From Thermoplasmata archaeon (lineage in GTDB: Archaea; Thermoplasmatota; Thermoplasmata; Lutacidiplasmatales; UBA184), in assembly GCA_021802125.1 (NCBI GenBank), contig JAKAAX010000004.1, positions 122,794-186,793 of the forward strand: a DNA stretch of 64,000 nt, in the 5' to 3' direction. Positions 33,992 through 43,262 of this stretch are shown here, piece by piece. Within the stretch, counting starts at the first letter, position 1. Each line of letters begins with the position of its first letter. A model generated the notes under the pieces. The model was not told the DNA's origin, ran no database searches, and worked only from the letters and a program-made list of their open reading frames with translations. A program made the translations under genes and the position numbers.

Positions 33992-34597
33992 CTAGTCCTC
34001 GTCAAGGTCAGGCGGGGGGCCGTCCAGGGACCCCCCGGCCGCCTCGACGCGGCGGGAGAGGACCTTGGCGAACGCCTTGGGGTTGGCCGGAGAGATGAAG
34101 ACCGGCACGTCGTCGGTCATCACCAGCAGCCCTCGGTGGAAGGTGTAGACCGCGTCGAACTTCCCCACCTGCGGGGACCAGAGCCGGGAACGCCACCCCC
34201 AGCTCCCGACGAAGCCCGTCGGGGAGAGGTCACGAAGCGAGATCCGCTCGATGCGACGAATGGAGCCCAGAGGGACCCTCCTCCAGCCGAAAAGCCTCCA
34301 GGCGTTCAGCCGCTCGTTGTCGATCGTGTAGAAGACCGAGAGCTCTCGCGCGAGGTAGATCGCGAGCGCGCCCGCGAGGATGTAGATGGCGGTCCGGTTG
34401 ATCCCCAGGCGCGGGAACTCGAACAGCGCCAAGAGGAGCAGCAGGGTGTAGAAGATCGGGACCACGGGGTCCCGGTGGGGACCGGAACGAAGGGCCCCGA
34501 CGGGGCTGGACGAGCGCGTTTTGCCCGCGGGCGGGGCCGCGACCTCGTTCTCGCCGCCGGGAGCCCTTCCCGAAGGCTCGGAGGAAGCGTTCTGCAT
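33992..34597 (-). CDS. membrane protein with PH-like (bacterial PH-type) domain
   Basis: 201 residues: a disordered N-terminus to about 45, two membrane helices (PIFYTLLLLLALFEFPR, TAIYILAGALAIYLA), then a beta-rich region ending in a helix (VPVFISPANPKAFAKVLSRR), the pattern of PH-like domains of the bPH/DUF304 type. Function is probably membrane-linked binding or scaffolding. It is downstream on the same strand of the SLC13-type transporter region's opposite end; neighbours give no clear clue. Confidence 0.6.
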   Translation of the reverse strand: MQNASSEPSGRAPGGENEVAAPPAGKTRSSSPVGALRSGPHRDPVVPIFYTLLLLLALFEFPRLGINRTAIYILAGALAIYLARELSVFYTIDNERLNAWRLFGWRRVPLGSIRRIERISLRDLSPTGFVGSWGWRSRLWSPQVGKFDAVYTFHRGLLVMTDDVPVFISPANPKAFAKVLSRRVEAAGGSLDGPPPDLDED

Positions 34598-34695
34598 CCA
34601 GCCACCCGGGAAAGGGGAGTCGTACTACTAGGCTGCGAGGGCCCGCGCACCCCCCACTATCTGGGAACTCCCGAGGACCCCCTGGGGGTGAGGGC

Positions 34696-36036
34696 TCACA
34701 GATGCAGGGCCAGGCAGGCGAAGGTCACGAGAAGTGAGATGGCGGCGAGCGGCGCCCCGTACTTTGCGAACTCCAGAAGGCGGACCTGGACCCCCGCCTT
34801 GTTCGCCTGCTGGACGATGATGAGGTTGCTCGCGGCCCCGAGCAGCGTGATGTTGCCCGCAAGCGTGCTCCCGGCGGCCAGGGCCATCCAAGGTATCGGG
34901 GTCGCGCTGGAGTAGCCGAGACCCACCATGGCCGGGAGCGAAAGGGCGACCCACGGGACGTTCGAGAAGATCTGGGAGCCGATCACGGAGGCCAGCATGA
35001 TGACGCCCACCCCCGTCGCGGAGATCCCGCCGCTCGTGGGCCGAGAGGCGAGGGGGAGCTGGCCCGTCATCGAGGCCACGACGCCGGCGCTGACCTCGGC
35101 CGCCATGACGATAAAGAGCCCCACGAAGAGGAGCAGCGTGCTCCAGTCGACGTGAGAGAGGACGCTGACGCGGCCCGGCTTCAAGAGGAGGAGCAGAGCG
35201 GCCCCCGACGCGACCACGACGTCGATCCCGAAGCCCTGGAAGCCGACGTACCCCAGCGAGCGGCCGACAGAGACCGCCCCGACTGCGCACATCGTCAGGG
35301 GGAAGACCACCAGCGAGGGGTGATGGTACAGGCGCTGGCGCCACCGCCCTCGGGGGAAGAGCGGGACCACAGGGACCTGCGCCCGGTCGAAGGTCGCCCC
35401 GGGCTCCACCAGGATCGGACGGAACCATCGACGCAGGAGCAGACCTCCCAGGAGAAGGCTCCCGATGACGGGCAGGAACAGGTAGCGCAGGTAGACGGCG
35501 ATCGGCTCCCCGATCGGGACGTAGAGCGCGATGAGCAGGTTCTGGGGGTTCCCGATCGGCGTCAGGGCGCTGCCCACCGTCACACCATAGGCGAGGGTCA
35601 GGAGCAAGGGAAGGGGACGCAGGTGGAGGCGTCGCGCAAGGTGGAGGAGGAGCGGCACCATCAACACCGCGAGGGCGTCGTTCACGAGGACCATGGACAT
35701 CAGTCCAAAACCTACGAAGAGGAGGAAGACCAGGTCCTCCGGCTTCCCCGCCTTGGATGCCAGCCAGTTCGCGAGGTGCATCATCGCGCCCGCGCGGTCC
35801 AGCGAGGCCGCGAAGACGAACATGGAGAAGAGAAAGGCCAGGATCGGAAGGTTCACCGCCGCCTGGGCCGCTTGCGGGGAGATCACCCCCAGCAGGACCA
35901 GCGCGACCGCCGCGCCCAGGAACAGGAAGGGGACGATCTCGCCCCGGCCCGCGAGCTCCCTGAGCACCACGCTTCCGTAGAGAACGAGCAGGATCCCGAG
36001 AGCGGCCCAGTAGAGGAAGTTCAAGGGAGGGGCCAC
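34696..36036 (-). CDS. ion transporter superfamily protein (ArsB/NhaD/SLC13-like)
   Basis: 446 residues with about 11-12 membrane helices. The GNPQNLL motif within ALTPIGNPQNLLIAL, and a second half mirror near LAAGSTLAGNITLLGAASN, are typical of the ion transporter superfamily that includes ArsB, NhaD and SLC13 carriers. The substrate (anion, dicarboxylate, arsenite or Na+/H+) cannot be told. The start is GTG at 36034-36036 after a G-run. It follows ABCE1 on the same strand, 45 nt away. Confidence 0.85.
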   Translation of the reverse strand: MAPPLNFLYWAALGILLVLYGSVVLRELAGRGEIVPFLFLGAAVALVLLGVISPQAAQAAVNLPILAFLFSMFVFAASLDRAGAMMHLANWLASKAGKPEDLVFLLFVGFGLMSMVLVNDALAVLMVPLLLHLARRLHLRPLPLLLTLAYGVTVGSALTPIGNPQNLLIALYVPIGEPIAVYLRYLFLPVIGSLLLGGLLLRRWFRPILVEPGATFDRAQVPVVPLFPRGRWRQRLYHHPSLVVFPLTMCAVGAVSVGRSLGYVGFQGFGIDVVVASGAALLLLLKPGRVSVLSHVDWSTLLLFVGLFIVMAAEVSAGVVASMTGQLPLASRPTSGGISATGVGVIMLASVIGSQIFSNVPWVALSLPAMVGLGYSSATPIPWMALAAGSTLAGNITLLGAASNLIIVQQANKAGVQVRLLEFAKYGAPLAAISLLVTFACLALHL

Positions 36037-36081
36037 CCCCCCTTCCCCCTCACCGGCCGTGTCGGCACGGCCGGGGGTCCG

Positions 36082-37860
36082 CTAGCTCGCTTCGTAGTAG
36101 TATTCTCCCTTGGCCCTCTGCTCGCGGTCCAGGACCGACCCTTCCTTGTTGATGCGGGGCCGGTGGCTCTCCTCGTCCCTCCGGAAGGTGACCTGGATCC
36201 GTTCGAGCAGCGCGTTCATGCCCTCGCGCATCGAGAACGGGCCGTCGCCTCGTGCGCGCGTGAAGTCCGCGTTTTCCGGGCTGAAGGCCATGAGCGAGTC
36301 GGCGACCAGGTCCAGGAAGTACACGTCGTGGTCCACGACGAGCGCGGCGCTGCCCTGGCGCTCCACCAGGCGCTTCACGAGCCTCGCGACGTTCATGCGC
36401 TGGTCGGAGTCCAGGTAGGCTGAGGGTTCGTCGAGGAGGTAGAGCGTCGCCGGCCGTCCGAGGCAGAGGGCGATCGCCGCCAGCTGCAGCTCCCCTCCAG
36501 AGAGCTCCGTCAGCGGGACCTCGAGGACGCCGGAGAGCCGCAGCGTGGGCACCAGCTCCCTCGCGAAGAGCTCGGCGTCGAACCCACCTCCCGCGGCCAG
36601 GGAATCGACCCGCTCGCGAAGCGTCCAGTCCCCCGTCGCCCGGAGGTACTGGGGCTTGTAGCCGACCGTCACTCCCACCGGAGGGGTGCCGGAGGAGGGG
36701 ACCTCGACCCCGGCGAGCATCTTCACGAACGTGGTCTTTCCCGTCGAGTTCGGGCCCACGATCCCGACGACCTCCGCCTTCTGGAGGGAGCCTCCCCCAA
36801 CGGTGAGATGGAACCGGGGGAACGTCTTCTCCAGCGCACCGAAGGTGACCTTCGCGACGCGATGGGCCACCGCCTTGGGCGGGTGGGTGGTGAAGACGAT
36901 CGGCTCGGTGCGGAAACGGACGTTCTCGTCCGCAAGGTAGCCCTGCAGGTAGGTGTTGATCGCCGTCCGCATCGGCATCGGACGCGTGACGACCCCGAAG
37001 GCGGCCTCCTCTCCGTAGACCAGGTGGGCCTGGTCGGCCAGGTAGTCCAGGAGCGCGAGATCGTGCTCGACCACGACGACGCTCGCCCGCTCGCCCAGCC
37101 CTCGGATCAGGCGGGCCACCTTCAGGCGGTGGACGATGTCGAGGTAGTTGGACGGTTCGTCCAGGAGGTAGAGGTCGGCGTCGGTGGCGAGGGTGCGCGC
37201 AAGGGCCGCGAGCTGGAGCTCTCCCCCGGAGAGCTCGGAGAGGAGCACCCCTTCGCGCCCCGTGAGCTCCGTGGAGGCGAGCGCCTGGGCCGAGTCGCCC
37301 CCCGCTTCGTCCACGTACTTTCCGACCGTCAGCCCCTCGCGCTGGGCGAGGGTGTCGACGTACTGCGGCTTGATGACGGAGCGGACCTCGCCCTTGGAGA
37401 GCCGAATGAAGTGGGACTGGAGCTCGGTCCCGCGGTACTTCCGGATGATCTCCTCCCAGGAGGGAGGGGCATCGTACCGCCCCAGGTTGGGGCGTTCAAC
37501 GCCGGAGACGACGCGCAGCGCGGTCGACTTGCCGATGCCGTTGGGCCCGATCATCCCGACGACGCCCTTCGGGCGCGGGATCGGGAGGCGGTAGAGCCGG
37601 AAGGTGTTGAGCCCGTAGCGGTGGACCATCTCCTCTTCGGCGGCTTCCGGCGTGTTCAGGATCTTGATCGCGGTGAAGGGGCACTTGTGGACGCAGATCC
37701 CGCAGCCGATGCAGAGGGTCTCGGAGATGATCGGCTTGCCCCCCTCGCCCCAGACGATGCATTCCTGCCCCATCCGGACGGGGGGGCAGTAGGCCTGGCA
37801 CTCTCCCTGGCACTGCTTCGGGTGGCAGCGGTCCTCCAGAAGCACAGCGATGCGGGCCAT
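36082..37860 (-). CDS. ribosome recycling ATPase ABCE1 (Rli1)
   Basis: 592 residues. The N-terminal ferredoxin-like part has eight cysteines in two clusters (CHPKQCQGECQAYC and CIGCGICVHKCPF). Two ABC domains follow, with Walker A GPNGIGKST and GPNSTGKTT, two LSGGELQ signatures and LLDEPS Walker B sites. This is the archaeal/eukaryotic factor that splits ribosomes after termination, and it is a strong archaeal marker. It is 21 nt downstream of mptA, suggesting cotranscription. Confidence 0.98.
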   Translation of the reverse strand: MARIAVLLEDRCHPKQCQGECQAYCPPVRMGQECIVWGEGGKPIISETLCIGCGICVHKCPFTAIKILNTPEAAEEEMVHRYGLNTFRLYRLPIPRPKGVVGMIGPNGIGKSTALRVVSGVERPNLGRYDAPPSWEEIIRKYRGTELQSHFIRLSKGEVRSVIKPQYVDTLAQREGLTVGKYVDEAGGDSAQALASTELTGREGVLLSELSGGELQLAALARTLATDADLYLLDEPSNYLDIVHRLKVARLIRGLGERASVVVVEHDLALLDYLADQAHLVYGEEAAFGVVTRPMPMRTAINTYLQGYLADENVRFRTEPIVFTTHPPKAVAHRVAKVTFGALEKTFPRFHLTVGGGSLQKAEVVGIVGPNSTGKTTFVKMLAGVEVPSSGTPPVGVTVGYKPQYLRATGDWTLRERVDSLAAGGGFDAELFARELVPTLRLSGVLEVPLTELSGGELQLAAIALCLGRPATLYLLDEPSAYLDSDQRMNVARLVKRLVERQGSAALVVDHDVYFLDLVADSLMAFSPENADFTRARGDGPFSMREGMNALLERIQVTFRRDEESHRPRINKEGSVLDREQRAKGEYYYEAS

Positions 37861-37881
37861 TGGTTCCTCAGGGTCCGCGAC

Positions 37882-38796
37882 TCAGTCCACGCGTCCAACA
37901 GCGTTCGACCGGAGCTCTTGGAGGACGGCCCTGTGCTCCGCCCGAACGTCGTACTTGTGGATGGACTCTTCGCTCCGGGTCTCGGCGACGACCTCCGTCG
38001 TGCCCGGGAGCTCGGGGAAGCGCTCGGCGGTCAGGGTCAGGAGTGCCCTCACGACGTCCTCGACGAACCTCGGCCTGCGGTGAGCGTTCAAGACGACCTG
38101 TCCCTCGTCCCCGCGCTTCAGGATCGCGAAGGTCGGGGAGCTCTGCGCTTCCTCGACCACGTCCAGCATACGGTCCGCCTCCACCTCGACCTCCTCGCCC
38201 ACGAGCAACGTCAGCCGGGAGCGGTTGCGCTGGTTGTGGGTGATCATGGGGAGGTCATCGAACCGGGAGGTTGCGAGCTCGGGGAACTCCCGGCTGAGCG
38301 TGCTCCGACACGTCTCCATGGCGCAGGGGCACGCCGTCATGCCCACCCCCTCGACCCCGATCGCCTTGCGAACTTTGAGTTGCCCGTTGGAGCGCGACGC
38401 CCAGGCCTGCCCGAACAGGCGGTAGTCCTCGAGAGACATGCGGTCCGGTGAGATGCCGCGCGGCCGGAAGTACTCGGCCTCGGCCCGGACCTCGGCCTCG
38501 TGGGCGTAGTCGTGGCGCGCGAGAAGCTCCCGCGCGATCCGGACGCACGTCGCCTCCACGGAGGGGGAGGGTTGGATCACGGTGGTGTCGATCGACTCCG
38601 CCAGGATCTGCGCGTTCCGGGACAGGTCCGAGCCCTTCCGGCTCTCCGGCAGGTCCACGTACACCTCGATGGAGGCGGCGAGGGTGTGGGTCCGGTCGGG
38701 GCGCTGGATGACCAGGGGCTTGCGAACCCCCGCGATCCCCACCTTCCCCAGCGCGAGCCGAGGCACCGACGGGGCCATGGCATGGACGTCCTTCAC
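37882..38796 (-). CDS. mptA: GTP cyclohydrolase IV (MptA/FolE2 type)
   Basis: 304 residues from a GTG at 38794-38796, which lies at leaderless distance from CTTTTGAAG and gives the expected N-terminus (VGIAGVRKPLVI). The open frame further upstream is the complement of the divergent gene. The motif GVEGVGMTACPCAMETCR holds the active-site Cys, and MITHNQRNRSRL and the C-terminal DVRAEHRA region are conserved. It opens GTP to 7,8-dihydroneopterin cyclic phosphate, feeding methanopterin or folate-like cofactors, or the archaeosine route. It is a metal-dependent, usually Fe(II), enzyme. Confidence 0.95.
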   Translation of the reverse strand: MKDVHAMAPSVPRLALGKVGIAGVRKPLVIQRPDRTHTLAASIEVYVDLPESRKGSDLSRNAQILAESIDTTVIQPSPSVEATCVRIARELLARHDYAHEAEVRAEAEYFRPRGISPDRMSLEDYRLFGQAWASRSNGQLKVRKAIGVEGVGMTACPCAMETCRSTLSREFPELATSRFDDLPMITHNQRNRSRLTLLVGEEVEVEADRMLDVVEEAQSSPTFAILKRGDEGQVVLNAHRRPRFVEDVVRALLTLTAERFPELPGTTEVVAETRSEESIHKYDVRAEHRAVLQELRSNAVGRVD

Positions 38797-38816
38797 GGGC
38801 GTCTCCAGTCGGGACC

Positions 38817-38825
38817 CTTCAAAAG
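38817..38825 (-). promoter_or_regulatory. TATA-like box of mptA
   Basis: On the minus strand it reads CTTTTGAAG, centred about 25 nt before the GTG start. Confidence 0.45.
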
Positions 38826-38902
38826 GGCTCTCGGCGGGGTCGGCGCTCGGCGGCCCCCGCGGGGGAGGACCCAGAAGGCCCGGCACGGCCTCCGGGTCAC
38901 CC

Positions 38903-38909
38903 CTAAATA
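38903..38909 (+). promoter_or_regulatory. TATA box of the MIP18-type gene
   Basis: CTAAATA is centred about 27 nt before the ATG at 38933, fitting a leaderless transcript. With the mptA box it makes the 136-nt divergent region a double promoter. Confidence 0.6.
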
Positions 38910-38932
38910 CGGCTCGCCGGCTCCCACGGTCG

Positions 38933-39424
38933 ATGAGCCCGAGCGAGGCCCCGGCGGACACCACCGCCGCACCATCCGTGCCTGCCGCGAGCCCACCGGC
39001 CGCCACCCCCGTCACCCCCGCTGCCTCCGCCGCCCCCGCTCCCGCGCCCGCTCCCGCCACCTCCGCGGCTCCTGGAGAGGCGGCGAGCCCCCAGACCACA
39101 CCGCCGGCGCCGGGAAGCCAGCAGGAGAGGGAGGCCCTCGTGAAGAAGGCCCTCAAGAAGATCTACGACCCGGAGATCCCGATGAACATCGTGGACCTGG
39201 GTCTCATCTACGGGTACGAGTGGGCCGACGAGACCCACCTCACGATCCGGATGACGATGACCGGCCCCGGATGCCCCGTCGCGGGCATCCTCGCGGAAGA
39301 GGTCAAGTCGGGGGCGGAGACCGTCCCGGGGATCGCCGAGGCGAAGGTCGAGGTCGTCTGGGAGCCACCCTGGGGCCCCGAGAAGATGAGCGATTTCGCC
39401 AAGCGCCAGTTCGGCTATCTCTAG
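38933..39424 (+). CDS. MIP18-family (DUF59) Fe-S assembly protein
   Basis: 163 residues. The first 65 are almost entirely Ala/Pro/Thr/Ser, likely disordered. The folded part starts LVKKALKKIYDPEIPMNIVD and has the MTGPGCPVAGIL cysteine motif of the MIP18/PaaD/SufT group and WGPEKMSDFAKRQFG at its end. These proteins help mature Fe-S proteins. Its promoter lies back to back with that of mptA, whose neighbour ABCE1 carries two Fe-S clusters. The long Ala/Pro extension is unusual for the family. Confidence 0.9.
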   Translation: MSPSEAPADTTAAPSVPAASPPAATPVTPAASAAPAPAPAPATSAAPGEAASPQTTPPAPGSQQEREALVKKALKKIYDPEIPMNIVDLGLIYGYEWADETHLTIRMTMTGPGCPVAGILAEEVKSGAETVPGIAEAKVEVVWEPPWGPEKMSDFAKRQFGYL

Positions 39425-39475
39425 CGTTCCCTCCGCGAACCAACGAGGACACACAGGGGAGCTCCCCCTTCCCGT

Positions 39476-41233
39476 TCAGAAGAGGGTCCGCTGCCCGCGG
39501 TTCGAGGGGGTCTTCTTGGTGGTCGGAGCCGGGCCCTCCTCCATCGCCTCGATGTCGGTCGCAGGCTTCTCCTCCTTCAGGAGGTTCCGCACCGACGCGT
39601 GGTCCTCCTCGACCTGAAGCAGGTAGGCAAGCTCCCGGGCCTCCAGCCCCAGGTCCTTCGCGACGTGCACCAGCCGTGCGTGGTGGGCCTTCATGGCCTC
39701 GGCCCCCCCCTTCGCATCCGGCACGTCTCGGAAGAGCCGCTCGAGGAACGGGAGCATCGACTCCCGCGCCTTCTTGCGGGAGAGGTGGTCGAACTTGCCG
39801 ACCTTCCCCGCGAGAGCGTCCCGGGACTGCCGCTGGCCCCGGCTGCCTCCCATGCCTGCGATGAACCGCGGGAACTCGGTCGGGGCGAACGCTCCCGGAG
39901 GCGGTGGACCCTTGGGGTGGAGCGCCAGGGAGACTCCCCCGGTCATGAGCTCGGTCGCGTAGCTCCACAGCGTCCAGATCCGCCAACGGTTCGCGCGGCC
40001 CAGGTGACGCTGCGCCCGGGCGAGCATGTCGAATCCCGCCGCAAGCTCGGCGGGGCCCGGCGCGTGCCTCGGCAGGTTCTCCTCGATCCAGGGCAAGAGG
40101 TCGTCCGGGGAGGCGTCGAGCCCGTCGAGGACCTCCCCGGTCCTCCAGAACCGCGAGGAGCTCAGGATCTTCTCGACGGCTTCGAACATGTTGGCCTGGA
40201 TGTCCCGCCAGCCCAGCACCTGCTCGACATCGAGGCTGGGAGGAAGCACCCGCTTCTCTTTCAGCTCGTGCAGGGTGCTCGCGAGCTCCAGGTCGTTCAA
40301 CGCGGCGCGCAGGTCGCCCTTCGCGTGCCGGACGATCGTCTCCACCGACGCGGGGGGGACTCCCAGATGCTCGGCCGCGGTCACCCGGTGAAGCTGGGCC
40401 CGCACCGAGTCGTCCCGCAAGTGGTAGAACCGTATCCGCACGACGCCCGTCCGGAACGCCACGCTTGCGCGGGAGAGCGCCCGGGGGTCGACCGCCGTGA
40501 GGATGAGGGGCTGGCGCGTCTCGCGGATCAGCTCGGCCACCGCGGCGAGCCCGCCTCGGTCCGTACGGTCCGTGCGCTTCACCTCCGGCTGCCAGTCGGC
40601 GACGTCGCGCTGGACGGCGGGCCGCTTGCCGAGGTTCCCCCGCGGGGCGGTGGCGGGGACATCCCCGAAGGACGCGTACGGGGCCGGTTCCTCCCCCTCC
40701 TTGAGCCCCCAGGCCTCGTTCAGCGCCTTGACCTCGCGGTAGCGGCCTCGTAGGAACTCCCGCAGGGTCGGAGGAGCGGCACGGGGATGCGCGGAGGACT
40801 CCTCGCCTGAACCGCCTCTGGAAGGGATGCAATCGACGTCGTCCAGAATGATGACGTTGCGTCCTCCCTGCGACGACGAGAGGAACCGTCCGTCCTCCGA
40901 GAAGGAGTTCGTGAGGGAAGCGCGTCCGGCGACCTGCTGCAGCGCCTCCCGGTTCCGGGCGTCGGAAGCGCTCATCTCGATCACGCTCCACCCGTACTCC
41001 TCCGCCAGAGCTCGGGCCGCCGAGGTCTTCCCCGTACCTGGAGCTCCCTCCAGCAGCGCGGCGCGGATCCTTGGCGCGCGGGGACCGGCCAACCAGGATT
41101 CCGCGAAGCGGCGCAGCTTCTGCACCCCGTCGGGCTGGCCGACGATCTCGCGGAGGGTGCGAGGCCTCCACCGCTCGACCAGGAGGGTCGCCCGCGGGGG
41201 CGCCTGCGGTTCGAGCCTCTCCGGGTCGGTCAT
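39476..41233 (-). CDS. rfcL: replication factor C large subunit
   Basis: 585 residues: WRPRTLREIVGQ start, Walker A EGAPGTGKTSAARALAEEYG, Walker B VIILDDVD, and an archaeal large-subunit collar region. The last residues RGQRTLF form a PIP box (QxxLF) for PCNA. With RfcS it loads the sliding clamp. The family's inserts are present. The ATG is about 26 nt from CTTAAG at 41256-41261, so a leaderless start is likely. Confidence 0.97.
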   Translation of the reverse strand: MTDPERLEPQAPPRATLLVERWRPRTLREIVGQPDGVQKLRRFAESWLAGPRAPRIRAALLEGAPGTGKTSAARALAEEYGWSVIEMSASDARNREALQQVAGRASLTNSFSEDGRFLSSSQGGRNVIILDDVDCIPSRGGSGEESSAHPRAAPPTLREFLRGRYREVKALNEAWGLKEGEEPAPYASFGDVPATAPRGNLGKRPAVQRDVADWQPEVKRTDRTDRGGLAAVAELIRETRQPLILTAVDPRALSRASVAFRTGVVRIRFYHLRDDSVRAQLHRVTAAEHLGVPPASVETIVRHAKGDLRAALNDLELASTLHELKEKRVLPPSLDVEQVLGWRDIQANMFEAVEKILSSSRFWRTGEVLDGLDASPDDLLPWIEENLPRHAPGPAELAAGFDMLARAQRHLGRANRWRIWTLWSYATELMTGGVSLALHPKGPPPPGAFAPTEFPRFIAGMGGSRGQRQSRDALAGKVGKFDHLSRKKARESMLPFLERLFRDVPDAKGGAEAMKAHHARLVHVAKDLGLEARELAYLLQVEEDHASVRNLLKEEKPATDIEAMEEGPAPTTKKTPSNRGQRTLF

Positions 41234-41255
41234 GTTCGGGGGTACGATGCGGGGG

Positions 41256-41261
41256 CTTAAG
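41256..41261 (-). promoter_or_regulatory. TATA-like box of rfcL
   Basis: The palindrome CTTAAG lies about 26 nt before the rfcL ATG and is the only A/T-rich spot between it and the tRNA gene. Confidence 0.5.
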
Positions 41262-41292
41262 CGATGGTGGAGGACCTACCGACGCGCGGGTC

Positions 41293-41368
41293 TGGAGCCG
41301 CCAGGGAGGCTCGAACTCCCGACCTGCTGATTACAAATCAGCCGCTCTACCGACTGAGCTATGGCGGC
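41293..41368 (-). tRNA. tRNA-Thr (TGT anticodon), CCA encoded
   Basis: The minus strand reads GCCGCCATAGCTCAG at the 5' end; the acceptor stem pairs GCCGCCA with TGGCGGC, the anticodon stem GCTGA/TCAGC encloses loop TTTGTAA, and the T arm is GGGAG-TTCGAGC-CTCCC. The anticodon TGT reads ACA (Thr). The discriminator is T and CCA follows directly in the DNA. No intron is seen. Confidence 0.93.
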
Positions 41369-41475
41369 AGCCGCTCGTGAAGTGCCCTTGTCCGTCCCCT
41401 CGCTTCCCCGTTAACTCCCACCGGTCCTCCGCTATGTAGATGTCCCCGACCTCCCCGAGACCACGGAGGGAGAAG

Positions 41476-41484
41476 TCTAGATAC
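41476..41484 (+). promoter_or_regulatory. TATA-like box of hutU
   Basis: TCTAGATAC is centred about 27 nt before the GTG start at 41507. Confidence 0.5.
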
Positions 41485-41506
41485 GGGGCGTGAGCTCCCG
41501 CCCGGC

Positions 41507-43225
41507 GTGCGGAAAGAGCCCGGACCCCGGCCCGTGCGCGCACCCCGGGGGACGAAGCGTTCGTGCCGGGGTTGGTCGCAAGAGGCGGCCCTCCGGCTCC
41601 TGATGAACAACCTGGACCCGGAGGTCGCCCGCGACCCCGACCACCTCGTGGTCTACGGGGGCCGCGGGAAGGCCGCGCGAAGCTGGGCGGACTTTGACCG
41701 GATCGTTGCCGCGCTCAGGACGCTGCGGAACGACGAGACCCTGGTGGTCCAATCCGGCAAGCCGGTGGCCGTGTTCCCCACCCATCCCGCCGCACCCCGC
41801 GTGCTGCTGGCCAACGCGCTCATGGTGCCACGCTGGGCGACGGACGAGATCTTCTGGGACCTGGAGGCCCGAGGACTGACCATGTTCGGTCAGATGACGG
41901 CCGGCAGCTGGGTCTACATCGGGAGCCAGGGCATCCTGCAGGGGACCTTCGAGACGCTCGCGTCGCTCGCCCGCATCGAGTTCGGCACTCCGACGCTGCA
42001 GGGCCGCTGGATGCTCTCGAGCGGACTGGGGGAGATGGGCGGGGCCCAGCCCCTCGCGGTGACCATGTTGGAAGGGGTCGCGCTCATCGTGGATGTCGAT
42101 GCCCGCGCCGTCGAACGCCGGCTGTCCAAGGGTTACCTCGACGTCCGGGCCAAGGACCTGGAAGAGGCCCTCGCGATGAAGGACGAGGCGGTCCACGCCG
42201 GCAAGCCGCGCTCCATCGGCCTCGTGGCCAACGCGGCCGACGTGTACCCGGAGCTCGTACGTCGGGGCGTCCTGCCCGACATCGTGAGCGACCAGACCGC
42301 GGCCCACGACATCTCGGTCGGCTACATCCCCAACCACTTCACCCTGGAGGAGGCCTCGCGCCTCCGCGAGTCCGACCCCGACCGCTACCGCAAGGAGGTC
42401 TACCGCGCCATCATCGAGGAGGCGCGCGCCATCCTCGCCTTCAAGGAGCGGGGGGCGCGGTGCTTTGACTACGGGAACAACTTCCGCACCCGGGCGAAGG
42501 AGGGGGGATACCCCGAGGCCTTCGGCATCGAGGGGTACGTCCCCCGGTACATCCGGCCGCTCTTCGCGGTCGGCAGCGGCCCCTTCCGCTGGATCGCGCT
42601 CTCGGGGGACCCCGAGGACATCTACCGCATCGACGAGGCGGTGCTCCGGACGTTCCGGAAGGAGAAGGCGCTCTGCCGGTGGATCCGGATGGCGCGGGAG
42701 AAGGTGCAGTTCCAAGGGCTTCCGGCACGGATATGCTACATGCGCTACGGTGACCGGGAGCGGTTCGGGCTCATGGTGAACCGGATGGTCCGCTCCGGGA
42801 AGGTCTCGGCGCCCGTGGCGATCGGGCGGGACCACCACGACACGGGGGCCGTCGCTTCCCCGTTCCGTGAGACCGAGGCCATGCGCGACGGGACCGAAGC
42901 GATCGCGGATTGGCCGGTGCTCAACGCCCTCCTCAACGCCTCCTGCGGCGCGAGCTGGGTGTCGGTCCACCACGGCGGTGGCGTGGGGATCGGGAACTCC
43001 ATCCACGCCGGCCTCGTCATCGTCGCGGACGGGACCAAGGAGGCGGAGCAGCGGATCCGACGCGTGCTCAACGCGGACCCGGGCATGGGCGTGGTGCGCC
43101 ACGCGGACGCGGGGTATTCCGCCTCGCTCTCCACGGCCCGGAAGGCGCGGTTCCAGCTGCTGAGCCCGCCCACCCTGGCGCCGGACCCCGCGCCCTCGGG
43201 GAAGCGCCGCCGCCCCTCAGCGTGA
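41507..43225 (+). CDS. hutU: urocanate hydratase
   Basis: 572 residues from a GTG supported by the TATA-like box. Family sequence runs almost end to end: [62 protein letters not shown], and the active-site region [19 protein letters not shown] with its cysteine. [11 protein letters not shown] near the C-terminus binds NAD+. It hydrates urocanate to imidazolone propionate in histidine degradation. The other hut genes are not in the window. It is convergent with the zinc-ribbon gene. Confidence 0.97.
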   Translation: MRKEPGPRPVRAPRGTKRSCRGWSQEAALRLLMNNLDPEVARDPDHLVVYGGRGKAARSWADFDRIVAALRTLRNDETLVVQSGKPVAVFPTHPAAPRVLLANALMVPRWATDEIFWDLEARGLTMFGQMTAGSWVYIGSQGILQGTFETLASLARIEFGTPTLQGRWMLSSGLGEMGGAQPLAVTMLEGVALIVDVDARAVERRLSKGYLDVRAKDLEEALAMKDEAVHAGKPRSIGLVANAADVYPELVRRGVLPDIVSDQTAAHDISVGYIPNHFTLEEASRLRESDPDRYRKEVYRAIIEEARAILAFKERGARCFDYGNNFRTRAKEGGYPEAFGIEGYVPRYIRPLFAVGSGPFRWIALSGDPEDIYRIDEAVLRTFRKEKALCRWIRMAREKVQFQGLPARICYMRYGDRERFGLMVNRMVRSGKVSAPVAIGRDHHDTGAVASPFRETEAMRDGTEAIADWPVLNALLNASCGASWVSVHHGGGVGIGNSIHAGLVIVADGTKEAEQRIRRVLNADPGMGVVRHADAGYSASLSTARKARFQLLSPPTLAPDPAPSGKRRRPSA

Positions 43226-43262
43226 GCGAACGGGAGGAGGGCCCCGACGCCCTTACCGCGGC

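Noticed and set aside
38797..39156. Longer N-terminus for mptA
   Set aside because: The extra Ala/Gly-rich residues are encoded opposite the MIP18-type gene and its promoter; the family starts near the GTG at 38796.
41477..43102. Long minus-strand open frame over urocanate hydratase
   Set aside because: Complement of a strongly conserved gene; composition dominated by Arg, Val, Asp and His.
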